From: Tachypleus tridentatus
Taxonomy: Eukaryota; Arthropoda; Merostomata; Xiphosura; Limulidae
DNA: 64,000 nt
Reading direction: 5' to 3'
Assembly: GCF_004210375.1 (NCBI RefSeq)
Contig: NC_134831.1
Coordinates: forward strand, 2,976,001 to 3,040,000
Shown: piece after piece, positions 12,116 to 24,486 of the stretch
Position numbering within the stretch: the stretch's first letter is position 1
How the letters are laid out: every line of letters begins with the position of its first letter
Made by a program: the position numbers and the translations under genes
Notes under the pieces: generated by a model
Told to the model about the DNA's origin: nothing
Seen by the model: only the letters and a program-made list of their open reading frames with translations
The model's database searches: none

Positions 12116-12562
12116 GTATTTCAGTTACCTTGTGTATATAAGATTTTTCAATGACAACTACCTCTTATATACTGTAACTTCATTGTTGATAAAAAGTTTT
12201 AGTTAAATTACTGTAAGCAGTGTATTAAATGAAATGTAGATAATGTTCAGATAAACGTTTTTTTTTTTAAAGATCCATTAAAATCATTCTAAGAATTATG
12301 TCAAAATCAAATTATTGAGTTACAAGTAGCTGTCTTGAGATGATTTCAGGGAATAAAGAATGTTTGTTGGAAATGTTTACCTTCTTTTCATGATTTTTAT
12401 TTTGTTTATGTGTATAATATAATAAATTTGAAATCATGTAAGATAATTCAGCTTTGTTACATCCTTGTTACATTAAAACAATGTTAATAACAATGTTAAT
12501 AAAATCATAATATCCAAGAGACAAAAATAAACCTCTCAATATTACTTGTTGATAACTTTTAG

Positions 12563-12639
12563 GTTCTTCAGAAAATTGACAGTCACACAGATATTATCTA
12601 TGTTGTTGCAGAGGGAGTTGGAGGCATCGTCTCCTGCAG
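12563..12639 (+). CDS. STARD3: START-domain protein, exon d
   Basis: Seventy-seven bases: 25 codons plus two bases of a split arginine codon. Acceptor CTTTTAG, donor CAG|GTAGTG. The peptide VLQKIDSHTDIIYVVAEGVG, then GIVSCR, fits the START strands that line the lipid tunnel. The V-S-RDFV motif is completed by the next exon. Confidence 0.9.
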
Positions 12640-13279
12640 GTAGTGTTAGTTCTTGTAAAGGTATTGAAATAAATCAGTTTATGTGCATGTGTAGATTTTG
12701 TTTGCTTTTTGTCTTCAAATCATCAATTCAAATTGAAATAACATTTGAGCAGAAAAGCTCAATGTCTGTATGAGCAATGATATGAAAATTAATTTAATAC
12801 AAATGAAAATTTTAAAAAAACCAACTGAAGAAAATATTTCAGTTGACAAACAAGTTGAATTTAAAATATATGATCTAAACTTTTAAAAATATTTCATATT
12901 ACTAGAGCAGAGGTGTTGCTAGGTGTTTAAAAATGTTTGGAGCTTAGGCCCAGAGGTGTGGGAATTTTGTACGTTTTATTATGATATCAGTCATAGTTTT
13001 CTGTTCTTACTTTTCAAGATACCAAGAGAAATAAGGCATAGACTGCACATGCCAGTGTCTACCAATGCCTCTATTTTAAAGTGTTTAGAATAGTTAAATG
13101 TGGTTATGGATGATACTGGATTGTCTCTATGGATAGTTGAATATGGTTATGTATGTTACTGGATTATTACTATGGATCTTAATTTTTTCATTGTGTTGTA
13201 TTCCTATATGAAAAGTCTTATCTGCAGAAAGTAACTTGAAATGAATCTTCTCCAGAGACAATTGACTTTTGTTTAACAG

Positions 13280-13384
13280 GGATTTTGTTGCAGTTAGAAT
13301 GCTGCAGTATCGAGGTGGTTCTATTATCAATGGCATGGTGTCTGTAACGCATCCTGCTATGCCTCCACAAACCAACTGTGTCAG
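13280..13384 (+). CDS. STARD3: START-domain protein, exon e: RDFV motif
   Basis: One base completes the split arginine. Thirty-four codons follow, then two bases of another split arginine. Acceptor TTTAACAG, donor CAG|GTAATG. The peptide begins DFVAVRMLQYRGG and includes SVTHPAMPPQTNCVR. SPRDFV-x-R is one of the most conserved START signatures in the STARD1/STARD3 group. P-A-PP-x-x-x-VR is the following strand leading to G-E-GP in the next exon. Confidence 0.93.
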
Positions 13385-14734
13385 GTAATGATGTTATAAA
13401 ACGAGAAAGGTTTAAATATTTGATTAATTTCACTCTGTTTTATTTTTTAAAATTATTATTTTAAGCATTTTTTATTTAAAGCTCAATTTTGTATATTTTA
13501 AAAATTTTTATATCTTTTATATAAAAGTGTTTTTATGTTAGGTCATTTGGGTAAAATATATAATTACATTGTAAATATAAAGGAATAACTTGATAATATG
13601 TAGTTAAAGATAATAAACTGTAGTTGCAGATTGTAAATCACTAACATGGTAAACCTTTGCATCAAGTTCTTATAACTGCAGATGTATTCATAACATTTAA
13701 CTATCAAATATAAAAGTTAAATTGACTTTCATGAGAAAATTAAAATTTTATTAAAATTCAGTCTACAGAAAAGTTATTTTTTTCTCTAATGAATTGCTGT
13801 CACTTAAGTTTGAATGTATAAAAAAAGTGAAAATAAAAACAGGTTTTGATACATAATAATTTTGTTTTTCCTGACCTCTAATTTGGTTTTGAGAAAATGT
13901 ATTAAAACTATAAATCTCCCCTTTTAAAAAGAACCAAATAGTTCACTAGTCATAGTGTTTTCAACAAATACTATATATAAGAGGGTTAAGTGTGTGATAT
14001 TAAGATATGTTGGATACTCACTATATTGGTACAGTAGATGACACCATCACTGGTGACCATATAGTGTGTTCAGGCTGTGCTTTACACAGGGACCACTTTG
14101 CCTAACTGGTACTTAAGTGCATTTGAAGTAATTTCCTACCATATTTCAGTTTGTCATATTGATGGGTTCTTTTTGTATATGTGGATATATGATAATACAG
14201 TTAGGAAGTTATGTGGCTTTATTTTCTATAAATAGATTTTAATAATTTTTTTCAGTTAAATCAGTAGGTATATAACTGGATGGACACCATTGACCTTCTG
14301 TAAGTAATCATACTACATTTGTATGGAGAAGTGGTCAAAGAGGTGCCCTTAATGTATTCTGCACAACTGCTTACAACTAAGTATGGCTGCTGCTGGTTGC
14401 CATGTTTGGTTACTTTTTCTTCATTGATAATAACTTTGGCAAAGACTCCATTACAAGGCTATCATATCAGAAGAACAACACTTCTTCATTTTTTGTAATG
14501 TATCTAGTGTACAAGATGACAGTTCACAGTGTGTATTTAAATGTTCTTATCATACAGAAATTCATAAGTAACTTGACTGGTATATTTTCACATAGAATAG
14601 TTTGAATTTCTGTTTCATTCTTTAACTTGTCTGAAATATACGATGGTTTAATATATTTAGTGGAAACAACTTGTGTACCTTTGACCTCTTTTGCTTGTTT
14701 CTTATACAGGGGTCTATCTTGGATATATTTCATG

Positions 14735-15200
14735 TACTGTTGTCTGAGGGATCTGGAGAGCTGTTGCCACTGAGTTTTGTGTTTGTGGAGTCTCACCTGT
14801 TACAACATGCTGCACTTTGTTGCAATTGTTGGTCTATGAATCTTTACATTTTTCTTTCTGCATGATTCTGGTGCCCCAAGTTGATCCAATGTTTTCTAAT
14901 GCTGTTAATTAAAATTCATGTCCATGTCTTGAAACAATAAGGCCCTCATCAGAACTTATCATTATGAATATTTTGCTTTGGAAAGGGTAGAAGGTTGTTA
15001 TGCACCCACTGTAAAAGCAATCAGTTTTTAATGGTATCACACTACTTATGAAAAGACAAGCACTGTCAAAATATAGTTTTAATACAGTCTATTCCACTAC
15101 AATTTTATATCAGCTGTGATTTTCATGTGAATTGCACATCATTTTAACATAATGTACCCAACCTTCTGTGTTAGTGTGTTGTGTCTCTCTGAGCAGACAT
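14735..15200 (+). repeat. Unassigned dispersed repeat, copy A
   Basis: Diverged but collinear with 36521-36985 on the same strand. A clear block is CACCTGTTACAACATGCTGC at about 14796, against TACCTGTTACAATATGATGC at about 36571. Further shared blocks are CCAAGTTGATCC/CCAGTTTGATCC and GGAAAGGGTAGAAGG/GGAAAGGGCTTTTGT, and then AGCACTGTCAAAATATAG/AGCAGTGTCAAAATGTAG. Both copies contain short minus-strand reading frames, so this may be part of a decayed transposon. The family is not recognised. Confidence 0.6.
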
Positions 15201-15457
15201 TTAAACACCAATTTTATTACATTTACTTGTGTGCTGCCTGTGCAAATGTAAGATTTAAAGTTAAGCCATGTAATCTTTAAAATAGCAGTTTTACTTTCAC
15301 TAAAGGATATTGACTTGTACTGTCATAACACATTTATAATTTAAAATGGTGAATGAAATGTACCTTTTTAAAATATTAAATAGAATGATTTACTTCATGG
15401 TTCTTCCTACAAATGTCATGTGTGACCACTTTGTGGTATAATGAGAAGCTCGTTGGG

Positions 15458-15716
15458 TATCAGGCCTGGTGATTAGGATGCTTAACTTGCAGTCTGAATG
15501 TCATCAGTTTAATCCATGTTACATTGAACTTGCTCATCCTTTCAGTTTGAGAGTATTATAATGTGTCTCACTTTTTGTTGGTAAGAGTGTAGCCCAAGAG
15601 TGAGGTGGCAGTTGGTGGTGTTGACTAGCTGCCTTCCCTCTAGTCTATCACTGCTAAATTAGGGTCATCTAGTAGAGATAGCCTTTGTGTAGCTTTGTGT
15701 GAAATCCAAAACCAGC
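15458..15716 (+). mobile_element. tRNA-derived SINE, old copy
   Basis: Decayed copy of the dominant SINE: GGCCTGGTGATTAGGATGCT (head), AAGAGTGTAGCCCAAGAGTG (body) and GTGTAGCTTTGTGTGAAATC (tail). Almost all CpG sites of the consensus are lost, as in the 2.4-kb copy. Confidence 0.85.
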
Positions 15717-17639
15717 CAACTAAACCTTTGAGTACCAAAGATGATTTTTCCTCATTTTATAACAAAAACTATCTACTTATTTTAATTATAGGCATAAAAA
15801 CAATATGAAGTATTAAATTGATATGCAAAACCCAAACTATTTTTTGTTGTATTTAAAAATATATATATAAAAATCATAAAATAATAACAAAAAATTTATT
15901 TTATTTTTTCATTTTTTGCAAGGTGAGAAAAAATGTTTAATTTTCAAAGCTTGGATTACATAAGAATCCAGTGTGTCTTAGTACTTCAGATGGTAATTCA
16001 TGTCCTTTTCTGCAAAATCATGCTCCACACTTTGGGGCTGAAAGTACACTATAAAAGTGACTGTTAAATTCAGTCATCCAATTGGAGTAGCCCAAATAGT
16101 TAATAATAAGTGTTATTGGCTAGTTACATTTCCTCTGCAGTATAAAATTAGAGACAGCTTTTCTGAGAAGTAATAATTTTTAACTCTTTATGTTGAGTAA
16201 AATAATTAGGAAATAATTTATTTGAGTAAGAAAGCATATTATGCTAATATAATGATAAATAGGGAAACAACATTTTATAAGTGTAATGAAATGATTTATT
16301 GATGGAATATTGTTCTGTTTTTTCAGGTGTGATCTGTAACTAAGTGATTACGAGTACATATAGATACACAAGTACAAAATACACACAAGGGTTTAACTCT
16401 TCTGCAATGGAACATGGGTCAAAGGCTACATCATCATGTTTGTTGACTTGCATTCAAAAGTTTATTGAACTACTATTTTATGAATTTATGTCAATAAGTT
16501 TAGAATCAAATTGTAGATTATAATTCAAACTTTAATATTATATATGAGTTAGTTTCTTAATTTAAAAGTAAATATTAAAAGAATACACCTAAATATAAAT
16601 TTTAGTGAGTTGTGTGGTATGTTGAATGCAGCACTATTTAAAATTAGATTTTGTGATATCAAAATACTAAGTCTATAGTTTCTTTAAGATTAGAAACTTA
16701 AATTACTAATATTATAAAGCTAGAATATAAAATGAGAACCTCATATCTTTTTATTTTGGTGAGATAAGCTTATGTACTGAATCAAACCCAGTGGCCCCAT
16801 TCACCTCTTTCTATTTTTGGAAACAGTCCCTTACATACACTTCAATATATGACGTGTGAATTACCAATTAACAGCTTAGAATATCTCCAGCGTAGTTTTC
16901 TCAGCCATTTTGATCTTTGAAAAGGCTCCTTCATTCTTTCAATCCAAGATTTCAATGAGGTGGATTGTGTCTTTAGTCTATTCAAAGTTTAATATTTTTT
17001 ACACCTAAATTCACCTTAGTTACTAAGCTTAATAAATTATAGTGGAATTCTATATCAGCGTAGTTATTTGTAATTTTTCTGGTTTTTCAACTTTATATGT
17101 ATTTAAACCAAACAATTCTGTTTGATATCCTCCATGTGTGAAATTTTAAAAGGTTTAGCAATCTATGTTCAACAGCAACCAAACACAAAGGCTGTAGTGA
17201 GAAGAAATAAGTGTTTTCTTTACTTTACTTTTTGATGTATTGTTCTATATTTTAAGAAAAATAAGTTTAATAATTTATTTCTAAATAGTAATAACCTGTG
17301 CACTTGTATATATATATATATAAATGTATAATTGAAATGTGATTGTATTTTACAAAATACTAGTCCACTAAAACTCATCCAAGATGGAGGAAGACTAATG
17401 GTCAGTTATATTACTGGATACTTAACACGAGTGCACATGCACTATGTCAATGCAAGTTATGTAATGTTAGCTAGGTATGACTGGAAGTTTGGTATAATAA
17501 AAAACAATAAATATATATGTAAATATATTGCATTATGAGACTTAAACATTTGTATTTTCATGTTATAATGTGTAGTCATGCTTGCACAAAAAAAGTGTAA
17601 TTTATATTTATTTTCTAATTTATGATGGTTACAAGATTG

Positions 17640-17800
17640 GTCAAGTGACAGATCTCACATAGTTAAAGTATAGAAAATAGCATAAAATATAAAGTTTTAC
17701 TGAAAACAAACATTTGAAATGTGTTTAGGAGGTTTTAGAGATTATGCAAATAATGTTTGGGATTTCTGAGACGAAAAATAGTTTTTTTAATCATAACATA
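17640..17800 (+). repeat. Unassigned dispersed repeat, copy A
   Basis: Collinear with about 35660-35800. The shared core is TTTAGGAGGTTTTAGAGATT, then ATGCAAATAATGTTTG, against TTTAGGAGATTTTAGAGATT, then ATACAAATAATATTTG. No coding content recognised. Confidence 0.5.
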
Positions 17801-18875
17801 AAATCACTTTGTACTCAGACTATTAACAAAACAAACTCTGTTATCACAAACAAATCTTTAGTAAAAATATTTTATAAAAAAATCTTTTGTTTTTAATATA
17901 CAAAATACTTGTAATCTTTACTTAAAGTCTACCAAATTTTGTGAAGATACAGATTTATTAAAATAATTTGTGCAAATATGTAAATGAACTTGTGTATATC
18001 AAGCCTGTAGTAAAAAGGTTAATATAAAAGAAATGATGTCACCAGGTAACAGAATTATAGATAACAGCCAAGGCTGGTCAAGTGATGAGTAAAAATAACC
18101 AAACATGGTTGAAATTGTTAGGAAATTGACACAGTTTAGTAAGAGACTGCTTGCTCTGATGCTTTTTCACAGTTTATAAAGAATGTTTCCTTTTTAGTTT
18201 TGGGTTGATGTAGAAGAAATAAGATTTAAGAACACTAAGGTCATGTGCAGAGGTGAGTTTAAGTTACCTGCCTTAAAATGTCATCAATTTGAAACAGGTC
18301 ACAAAATAATTCAGAATAAAAATTTTCTATTACACCAACCAAAAACTAAAAAAACAAAAAGATTGTTTCAAAATGAGAAGTCTTCAAAGCAAACAATATC
18401 TCATTAAACTGTGATAATGACACTAGCAAATGAACCATATTTGACAATGTTTATTTCCTGGTTGTATGCTTAGCTAGCCTTAACTTTTCTCTAAAACCCT
18501 GTTACTTGGTTACATCATATCTTTTACATAAAACCCTTGTATGTTTTTTTTTTTTTTTTTGTACTTATTATAAACTTTGATTAGTTACAGATCATACCTA
18601 AAGAAGACATACCAATGTTCCAACATCAATAAATCATTGTTTGACTACTTAACTTATTAATTTGGAAATAAGTTTTAAATTTCATGAGGATACAATTAGC
18701 ATTTTTTTGAATAGTTTTTAATTTGGGTTTAAAAGATTTTCTGAAATATCCAACTATTTTAAAATGTACTTTTTACTGTCAGTACTTGTTATACAGTTTT
18801 AAAAATCAGTTTTTAAGTTTTTCAAAATTTAAACATCAAAAATATTAAACATCCTTTTTACTTTTTATTGAACAG

Positions 18876-18969
18876 AGGGGAACATGGACCAAGTGTTTAT
18901 GTATTTACTCCAGTGGATGGAAGTAATAACAAATGTCACCTACAGTGGCTAGCAAATACAAATCTAAAG
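18876..18969 (+). CDS. STARD3: START-domain protein, exon f
   Basis: One base completes the split arginine, then 31 codons in phase. Acceptor ATTGAACAG, donor AAG|GTATAT. The peptide GEHGPSVYVFTPVDGSNNK is followed by CHLQWLANTNLK. It matches the START strand pair R-G-E-GP, then W---TDLKG, whose glycine is supplied by the last exon. Using the AG two bases downstream would break the frame, which fixes the acceptor. Confidence 0.93.
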
Positions 18970-20891
18970 GTATATATCTTATGCTATCTTATTCATCTAA
19001 TTTAGTATTTGATTAATTTGGAACTACATTTCTTTCATAGTTTTCAGGCTATACTGAAATGTTTAGCATTTGTGTTTTTTGAAATAAAATAGTTTTTACT
19101 TTCTTTATCTGGTAAAAACTGACTCTATGGCATTTACTGTTATGGCTTGTGCTCCTTAAGTGACTTTGGAGACTTTCAAATGATTAAAAAGTAATGTCTC
19201 ATTTAAGTTTAAAGTATTGATTCCATAAACTTACTAAAACTTATTACATTCAGAAATAAATAGGTAATTAATCTCAAAATGATTACAGTTGTAAGTACTG
19301 CTAGACTCTTGATGTGTACTTGTGTATACAATATCCTATATTTACATTCTTATCTTAAACTTGCATCGAAAGAGTGTTATAATGTACTAATCAAAATGTA
19401 GGGCAGTAACTCACAAAATATGTCTGTACAAATTTAATTATTTTTTAGTTTACTAAAACTATCCTTCAGCCATCATTCTAACCTTCATCTTTTTTTAATT
19501 CTTGTTGTAAACAATAATTTCAGCCACGTAACCAAACATGAAATCTGTGATTACAAACAAACTTTTAAATTTAAACTTCATAAAAGTTGTTTTGGTTTTA
19601 ATAACAGATTTTCTATAATTCAACTATGTGGATTTCAAAAATAACATTGTTTCTATTATTTAACAATTTTATACAAATCAGGAGTAAAAAACTCTTACTT
19701 AGATCAAATTATTATTTTGTTTACCATGATGAACATATTTAATTATTACATCTGTTGACAAAAAATACACATTGAAGAAAAGAGAAGAACGTAAATGTCA
19801 AATTTTCATTCTCATTTATTCTGATTTTTTTGTGAAATCAACATCTTTTAGTCCCAAAACTATGCATTTTGGTCTTTCTTTTATGTATAGTGTTATGATA
19901 TTTTGTGAAAATTCTGTACATGATGAAGAAAATTAGATATTTTTGGATTCAGCATATAGGTATTACTGTGGAACGTAAAAACTTTAAGAGAATAAAACAA
20001 TTGCATACCTATGCTACCAAAAAATGCTCATATTTGTAATACAACTTTGGAATACTGTTTTAAGTTCTCATTAACTTATCTCTAAAATGAAATATTTATT
20101 TTTGCTAAATATATAAGAATCAGTTATATTCCAATTTTTGTTGTTTTGTTTACTCAAACAGTGATAAACTACTTGTCTTGATAAGAAGAACTGGTTTCTT
20201 TCAACTTTTAAATAATGTTGTTGTTGTTTTTTAATTTTCAGTTTATCATTTTTTTATTCCAGGATTGACTTCCTTAGTATGTAACTGACTCAACTTTGTC
20301 ATCTATAAATTTTTTTTTTTCCATGGTTGTCTTTCTCAGTATGTAACTGACCAGACCTTATCATATGTAAAGTATTTTTATATCCAGGGTTGGCTTCCTC
20401 AGTATTAATTGACTCATATTCTGATTTCAGGAAGTGTAATCTTCAAGATTATACACACTGCTTACCAATAAGCAAGTTCCTTATAATCACTGGTAAACCT
20501 ACAACCAATAAAGGATTACTACTGAAAACATTTTGATAATGCTCTGTTTCTTTTTACCATTTACATTTTTTCACATTTTGGGACAGCAAACTCAGATAGT
20601 GCAGATTCTGTAAAATTAGTAACTAAGGGCATATTATACAATATGATTTATGTTTTCTCTTGAAATTCCTTGATAAAATCACAACCTTCTATCTGCCAAT
20701 GAACATCCTAGTGTGATATTTGTTTTAGGACAATGCAGAACTAAGTTTGTAATTTTTGCTAATCGGCTGACTTGTTCATTCAAGTGTAGACAACTGTAGT
20801 ATATTGCAGACTACCGTAATTGGCCTTTAATTTGTTTGCTAGATGACTCAGTTTGCAAGTCATATTTTAAACACTGTATTTTTTATTCCAG
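18970..20891 (+). other. Last intron, with decoy copies of the final exon
   Basis: AT-rich intron. The only structure seen is a set of three degenerate copies of the final exon's acceptor region at 20251-20425 (listed separately). Confidence 0.8.
20251..20425 (+). repeat. Three degenerate tandem copies of the final exon's 5' end
   Basis: The real exon start is TTCCAGGGTTGGCTTCCTCA at 20887. The intron repeats this pattern three times at about 62-bp spacing. They read TTCCAGGATTGACTTCCTTA (20257), TTCCATGGTTGTCTTTCTCA (20319) and ATCCAGGGTTGGCTTCCTCA (20382). The similarity continues downstream (GTAACTGACCAGACCTTATC against TTGATTGACCAGACTATGGC). Copies 1 and 3 keep an AG acceptor. Each reads into an in-frame stop soon after, so use of one as a terminal exon would truncate the START domain. 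Confidence 0.85.
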
Positions 20892-21008
20892 GGTTGGCTT
20901 CCTCAGTATTTGATTGACCAGACTATGGCATCTGTAATGCTTGATTATATTAAGCACTTAAGAAGTTTTGCAAAACATCTGAATACAACAAATGTTGGTG
21001 AAGAGTGA
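20892..21008 (+). CDS. STARD3: START-domain protein, final coding exon: C-terminal helix and stop
   Basis: Thirty-eight codons and a TGA stop. The acceptor is TTTTATTCCAG. The peptide GWLPQYLIDQTMASVMLDYI, then KHLRSFAKHLNTTNVGEE, is the START C-terminal alpha helix that caps the lipid pocket. LKGWLP-x-x-I-x-Q is a hallmark of STARD1/STARD3 rather than of the PC-transfer or STARD4 groups. The seven exons together give 242 residues, of which about 212 are START, the usual length. The true N-terminus lies outside the window. The short NTTNVGEE tail has no recognisable motif. Confidence 0.95.
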   Translation, partial: GWLPQYLIDQTMASVMLDYIKHLRSFAKHLNTTNVGEE

Positions 21009-21455
21009 ATGAAAGAAAAATTACTGTGATATTGAATTCAAGGAGAAACTTCATCTAATTCTGTGTTACTAGTAAATGAATTAATTAGATGTGCAGGAAA
21101 TGAAATGCATAAAAATAACTGGGAAACCATGTACATAGGAGTGATTTATTTAGAATTGATGCAGGGATCTCAGCAATGCACAAAGAATAGGATACAAAGT
21201 ATTCAGTAATTTTGTGTCTTAGATTTATGATGTAAGAAAACTTTTATTAAAGATTAGGTGATAATTATAATTTTTCTAAAATATCTTTATATTGAAAAAA
21301 ACTGAGTATGGGATTGTCATGGATCATTTCAGAAGTAAATATTCTGTGTATACAAAGAAGTGAAAGTTAAGCATCTCTTAAGGTATAAAAGAAAGAACAA
21401 ACTGTTGTAATCCATCTTACTTGTACGAATAAATTGAGACATTTATAAAAGAAAT
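21009..21455 (+). other. Probable 3' UTR of the START gene
   Basis: AT-rich sequence after the TGA. An AATAAA polyadenylation hexamer at 21428-21433 is a reasonable end about 430 bp past the stop. Other A/T-rich hexamers further on mean the UTR could be longer. Confidence 0.5.
21428..21433 (+). terminator. Candidate polyadenylation signal AATAAA
   Basis: Canonical hexamer about 420 bp after the stop codon of the START gene. In such AT-rich DNA the hexamer is frequent by chance, so support is modest. Confidence 0.4.
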
Positions 21456-22064
21456 ATTTTTCCTTGGACCAAAGACTCAGTGTTAGGAAATTAACTGATT
21501 TTTACCATATAAAATTTTGTATTTGTTTGAAAATGATTTTTGAAGTTATGAACTATATTTTTAAACATTCAGTTCAGTATGTTCTCTTTGATCCTGACCC
21601 ATCCTGTAACTTTTTAGCCTCATGTAAGCCTAGATTTATGTCTTAAGTATTCAGAGACCAGGACTTCAAGTATTAGCATGCTTTTGTGTGTAGGTTAAGG
21701 TGAATTATGCCGTAAACTTTTTCAAATCTGTGATTAAAATTTCATATACATTTTAAAGATATAATTACTTTTTTTCCAACACTATATTAACATTTTGATG
21801 TTTTTTATGGTTATAGAGATCATTAAAAACATATTCAATCAGTTTGCCATATTGGTAGGAAAAACTCGTTAAATATTAAGAATTTTATATAGTGTACATC
21901 AAAATATTGAGTTTGAATTTCTTTTCTTAATTTAGTTATTTGATTACACTATGTTTGCTCATAATTATATCTCAATGATAGAGTTGTGTTTTAATGGAAT
22001 TTTTTTCTGTTTGATATTCATAAGAATATAAACCATTATTTTAATAGATTCTAACGTTTTTTGT

Positions 22065-22187
22065 AGTTTTGTTGTGTAACATGTAAATTCCAAGCAATAT
22101 TTTCAGCAACTTTTTACATCTCTCATTTTTAGTTTTGTTGTGTAACATGTAAATTCCAAGCAATATTTTCAGCAACTTTTTACATCT
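22065..22187 (+). repeat. Tandem duplication, 66-bp period
   Basis: AGTTTTGTTGTGTAACATGT and the following bases up to TTTTTACATCT occur twice, at 22065 and 22131. The match is exact over about 57 bp, with a short spacer TCTCATTTTT. It lies downstream of the START gene. Confidence 0.95.
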
Positions 22188-22189
22188 GT

Positions 22190-24476
22190 AAAACTCATAT
22201 TTTTGTTGTTTGTTGTAACTTTTTGAAAGAAATGTTCTAGAAAATTGATATATTGTTCACTGCCTCGATTACTTCTTGCTAAATATAAAATTTTGTTTCA
22301 CCATATTAAAATACTCGTTTTTTTTAATAATTATTTGTTAATGATTCAAATGAGAAATACAAAGAAAAAATTGTGGAATGTTTTATGTTTTCGCAGTGTT
22401 CTAAGAGCTTTAAAACAAGTTTTGCAATTAGTGTCTGTTTAATTCATAAAATTTCTCTTTTGAGCAAAGTTTCAATGATCTGAAAGTAACATTAACCAGG
22501 TTTAAATTTGCACCAAGATATTAAAAGTGTAACTTGAAAACAATTTCTTCAGTGAAGTTCATGTCTTTTTTGGGACATGTAGCAATGATTAGGAAATATA
22601 TTAAAAGTGTGACATAAACAGCTATCCCAGTGAAGACTTTGTTAATATTAGGATATATAGTCGTTCAGAATTTGGGAGTTTTTCTTAAATTTTATTCTCT
22701 AGACTTCTATTTTCATTAATGAGTATCATTCAGTATATTTTGATTTTCAGGGTTTCTAATCGAATAATCTTGAAATGACAGTGAAAATTTATCTGTTTGG
22801 TTTATAATCTATTCAAACTAGGAATGATACTTTAACTATTTCATTATTGGTTTAATTATACTGGTTCCAGTACGTGTTTGAGGAGGGCATACTTCTTTAT
22901 TCCATTTGATATATATCAGATGACTTGTAGGTATTTGTGTTGTCATTTCTGTTTTAATAATATAAAAGTCATAGTCTGTGGTTCAATAAGGCATATCAAA
23001 CATTTGTAACAAAATATTCTTGTAGCTGTAACTTACTTCTGTCTGAGAGGTAAAAGTTCATGTCTTGATTGCATTTAAACTGTGTTTTTAAGACTTTAAA
23101 GCTTTCTTTTAAATGCTATTAATTTGAAAGAGAAAACTCAGTGATTTCTTATGTTACTGTTGAGAACAAAAGTGATCTTTTAAAGAGAAATAGGGTTAAC
23201 TACATAAGTAATATATATATACAAAATAATCAAATTTGTAATTCTTGAATCTGCCTAAACTCCTCTCCTCAACCCAACACTTTCTCGTGGGTTAAAATAG
23301 ACTACTTTAAAAAAAGTATAATTAAAAATGATACAGAAGAAAGAGTATATAAAATAATCCTATTTATAGTATCTGTTTTAAAAGAGACACAGATGGACTG
23401 TAACATTAAAAAGGTCTGGGTTTTGTCCATGACTGTGGTATAAGTTTGAAGTAAATTAATTACACAATTAATGTATACAAGACTCGTGATTTGTTTCAAC
23501 ATATTAAACTTTATCGATCTTTGTATGAATCTTGTTTCTATACTCAGTACATATTTAAAAACTATAATACCTAACATTTCAGTTTCTGGTTAGTATATGT
23601 ATTGGCCTGATAAATTGAAGATTAATTTTACATGTTATTTTCTTTTCACCATAAGTCATGCTATTGCTATTATTTTTTGTTTTGTATTTTTCTTCTTTTA
23701 AAGCTTAAATACACTGATTTGACTAGTAACTAAGATATACAGGTTCCAATCAGTTTTAAGCAATGTTTTATAAATATATAATTTAAGTGGGAAATTCTTT
23801 TGTAGGACTCTAAAGAGCATTTCTGTTCTAAAATAAACCAGTTACAAATAGTGTTTATTTAAAGGCACAAGGAATATGCAGTCACTTACAGGAATTGGAA
23901 GAAGTTTAGTGACAATCAAGAAGAAAGATAAATGTTTACAAAAACAGCACAACTTAGATTTCTAAAAGAAACAATACAAACATGAATACATAGTTTTCAG
24001 AATTAATTTAAAATATAATTAATTACCTTTCTTAAGAATTATATGTCCCAAATCTCTTATTACTAAATTTCACTATTCGTTTTATCAGCTGAAGCATTAC
24101 TTTTAGTACATATGAATTCATGAACAAGAAAGTATGAGAGAAATGAAGCTTGATCTATTGTAATTTGGTAATTTCTAACTCTTTCATATTGACAACCTTG
24201 ATGTTAAATAATTAGCTTGTTTTAGATACAGTTTTTATACTCTAGTTTTCAAAACTCAGTCACAGATTTTGATAGATTAAACTAGCTCTTATTAGTTTTT
24301 GCCTTTTAATGTAACTAAGAAAATCTGAGAGAATTTTCTATAAAACACAGGGTAATTGCTGTCCAGCATTGTTCCAACTTTAATTGTTTAGCATGCTTTG
24401 TCGTTGAAATTTAAATTCCGATACGGTACTCATGTACATGATTCACTCCGCTCACAATGTTAGCTTTTCTCTATTT
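22190..24476. other. AT-rich flank of the START gene, nothing recognised
   Basis: No gene, RNA or transposon was seen. Short frames here lack any family resemblance and read like chance openings in AT-rich DNA. Confidence 0.45.
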
Positions 24477-24486
24477 GCGAACGTTT

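Larger units (their letters stand above)
13385..18875 (+). other. 5.5-kb intron between START exons e and f
   Basis: Contains copy A of an unassigned dispersed repeat (about 14735-15200), an old SINE (15458-15716), copy A of a second unassigned repeat (about 17640-17800) and a poly-T run at about 18545. The stretches 13385-14290, 15720-17630 and 17990-18870 hold nothing else recognised. Confidence 0.7.
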
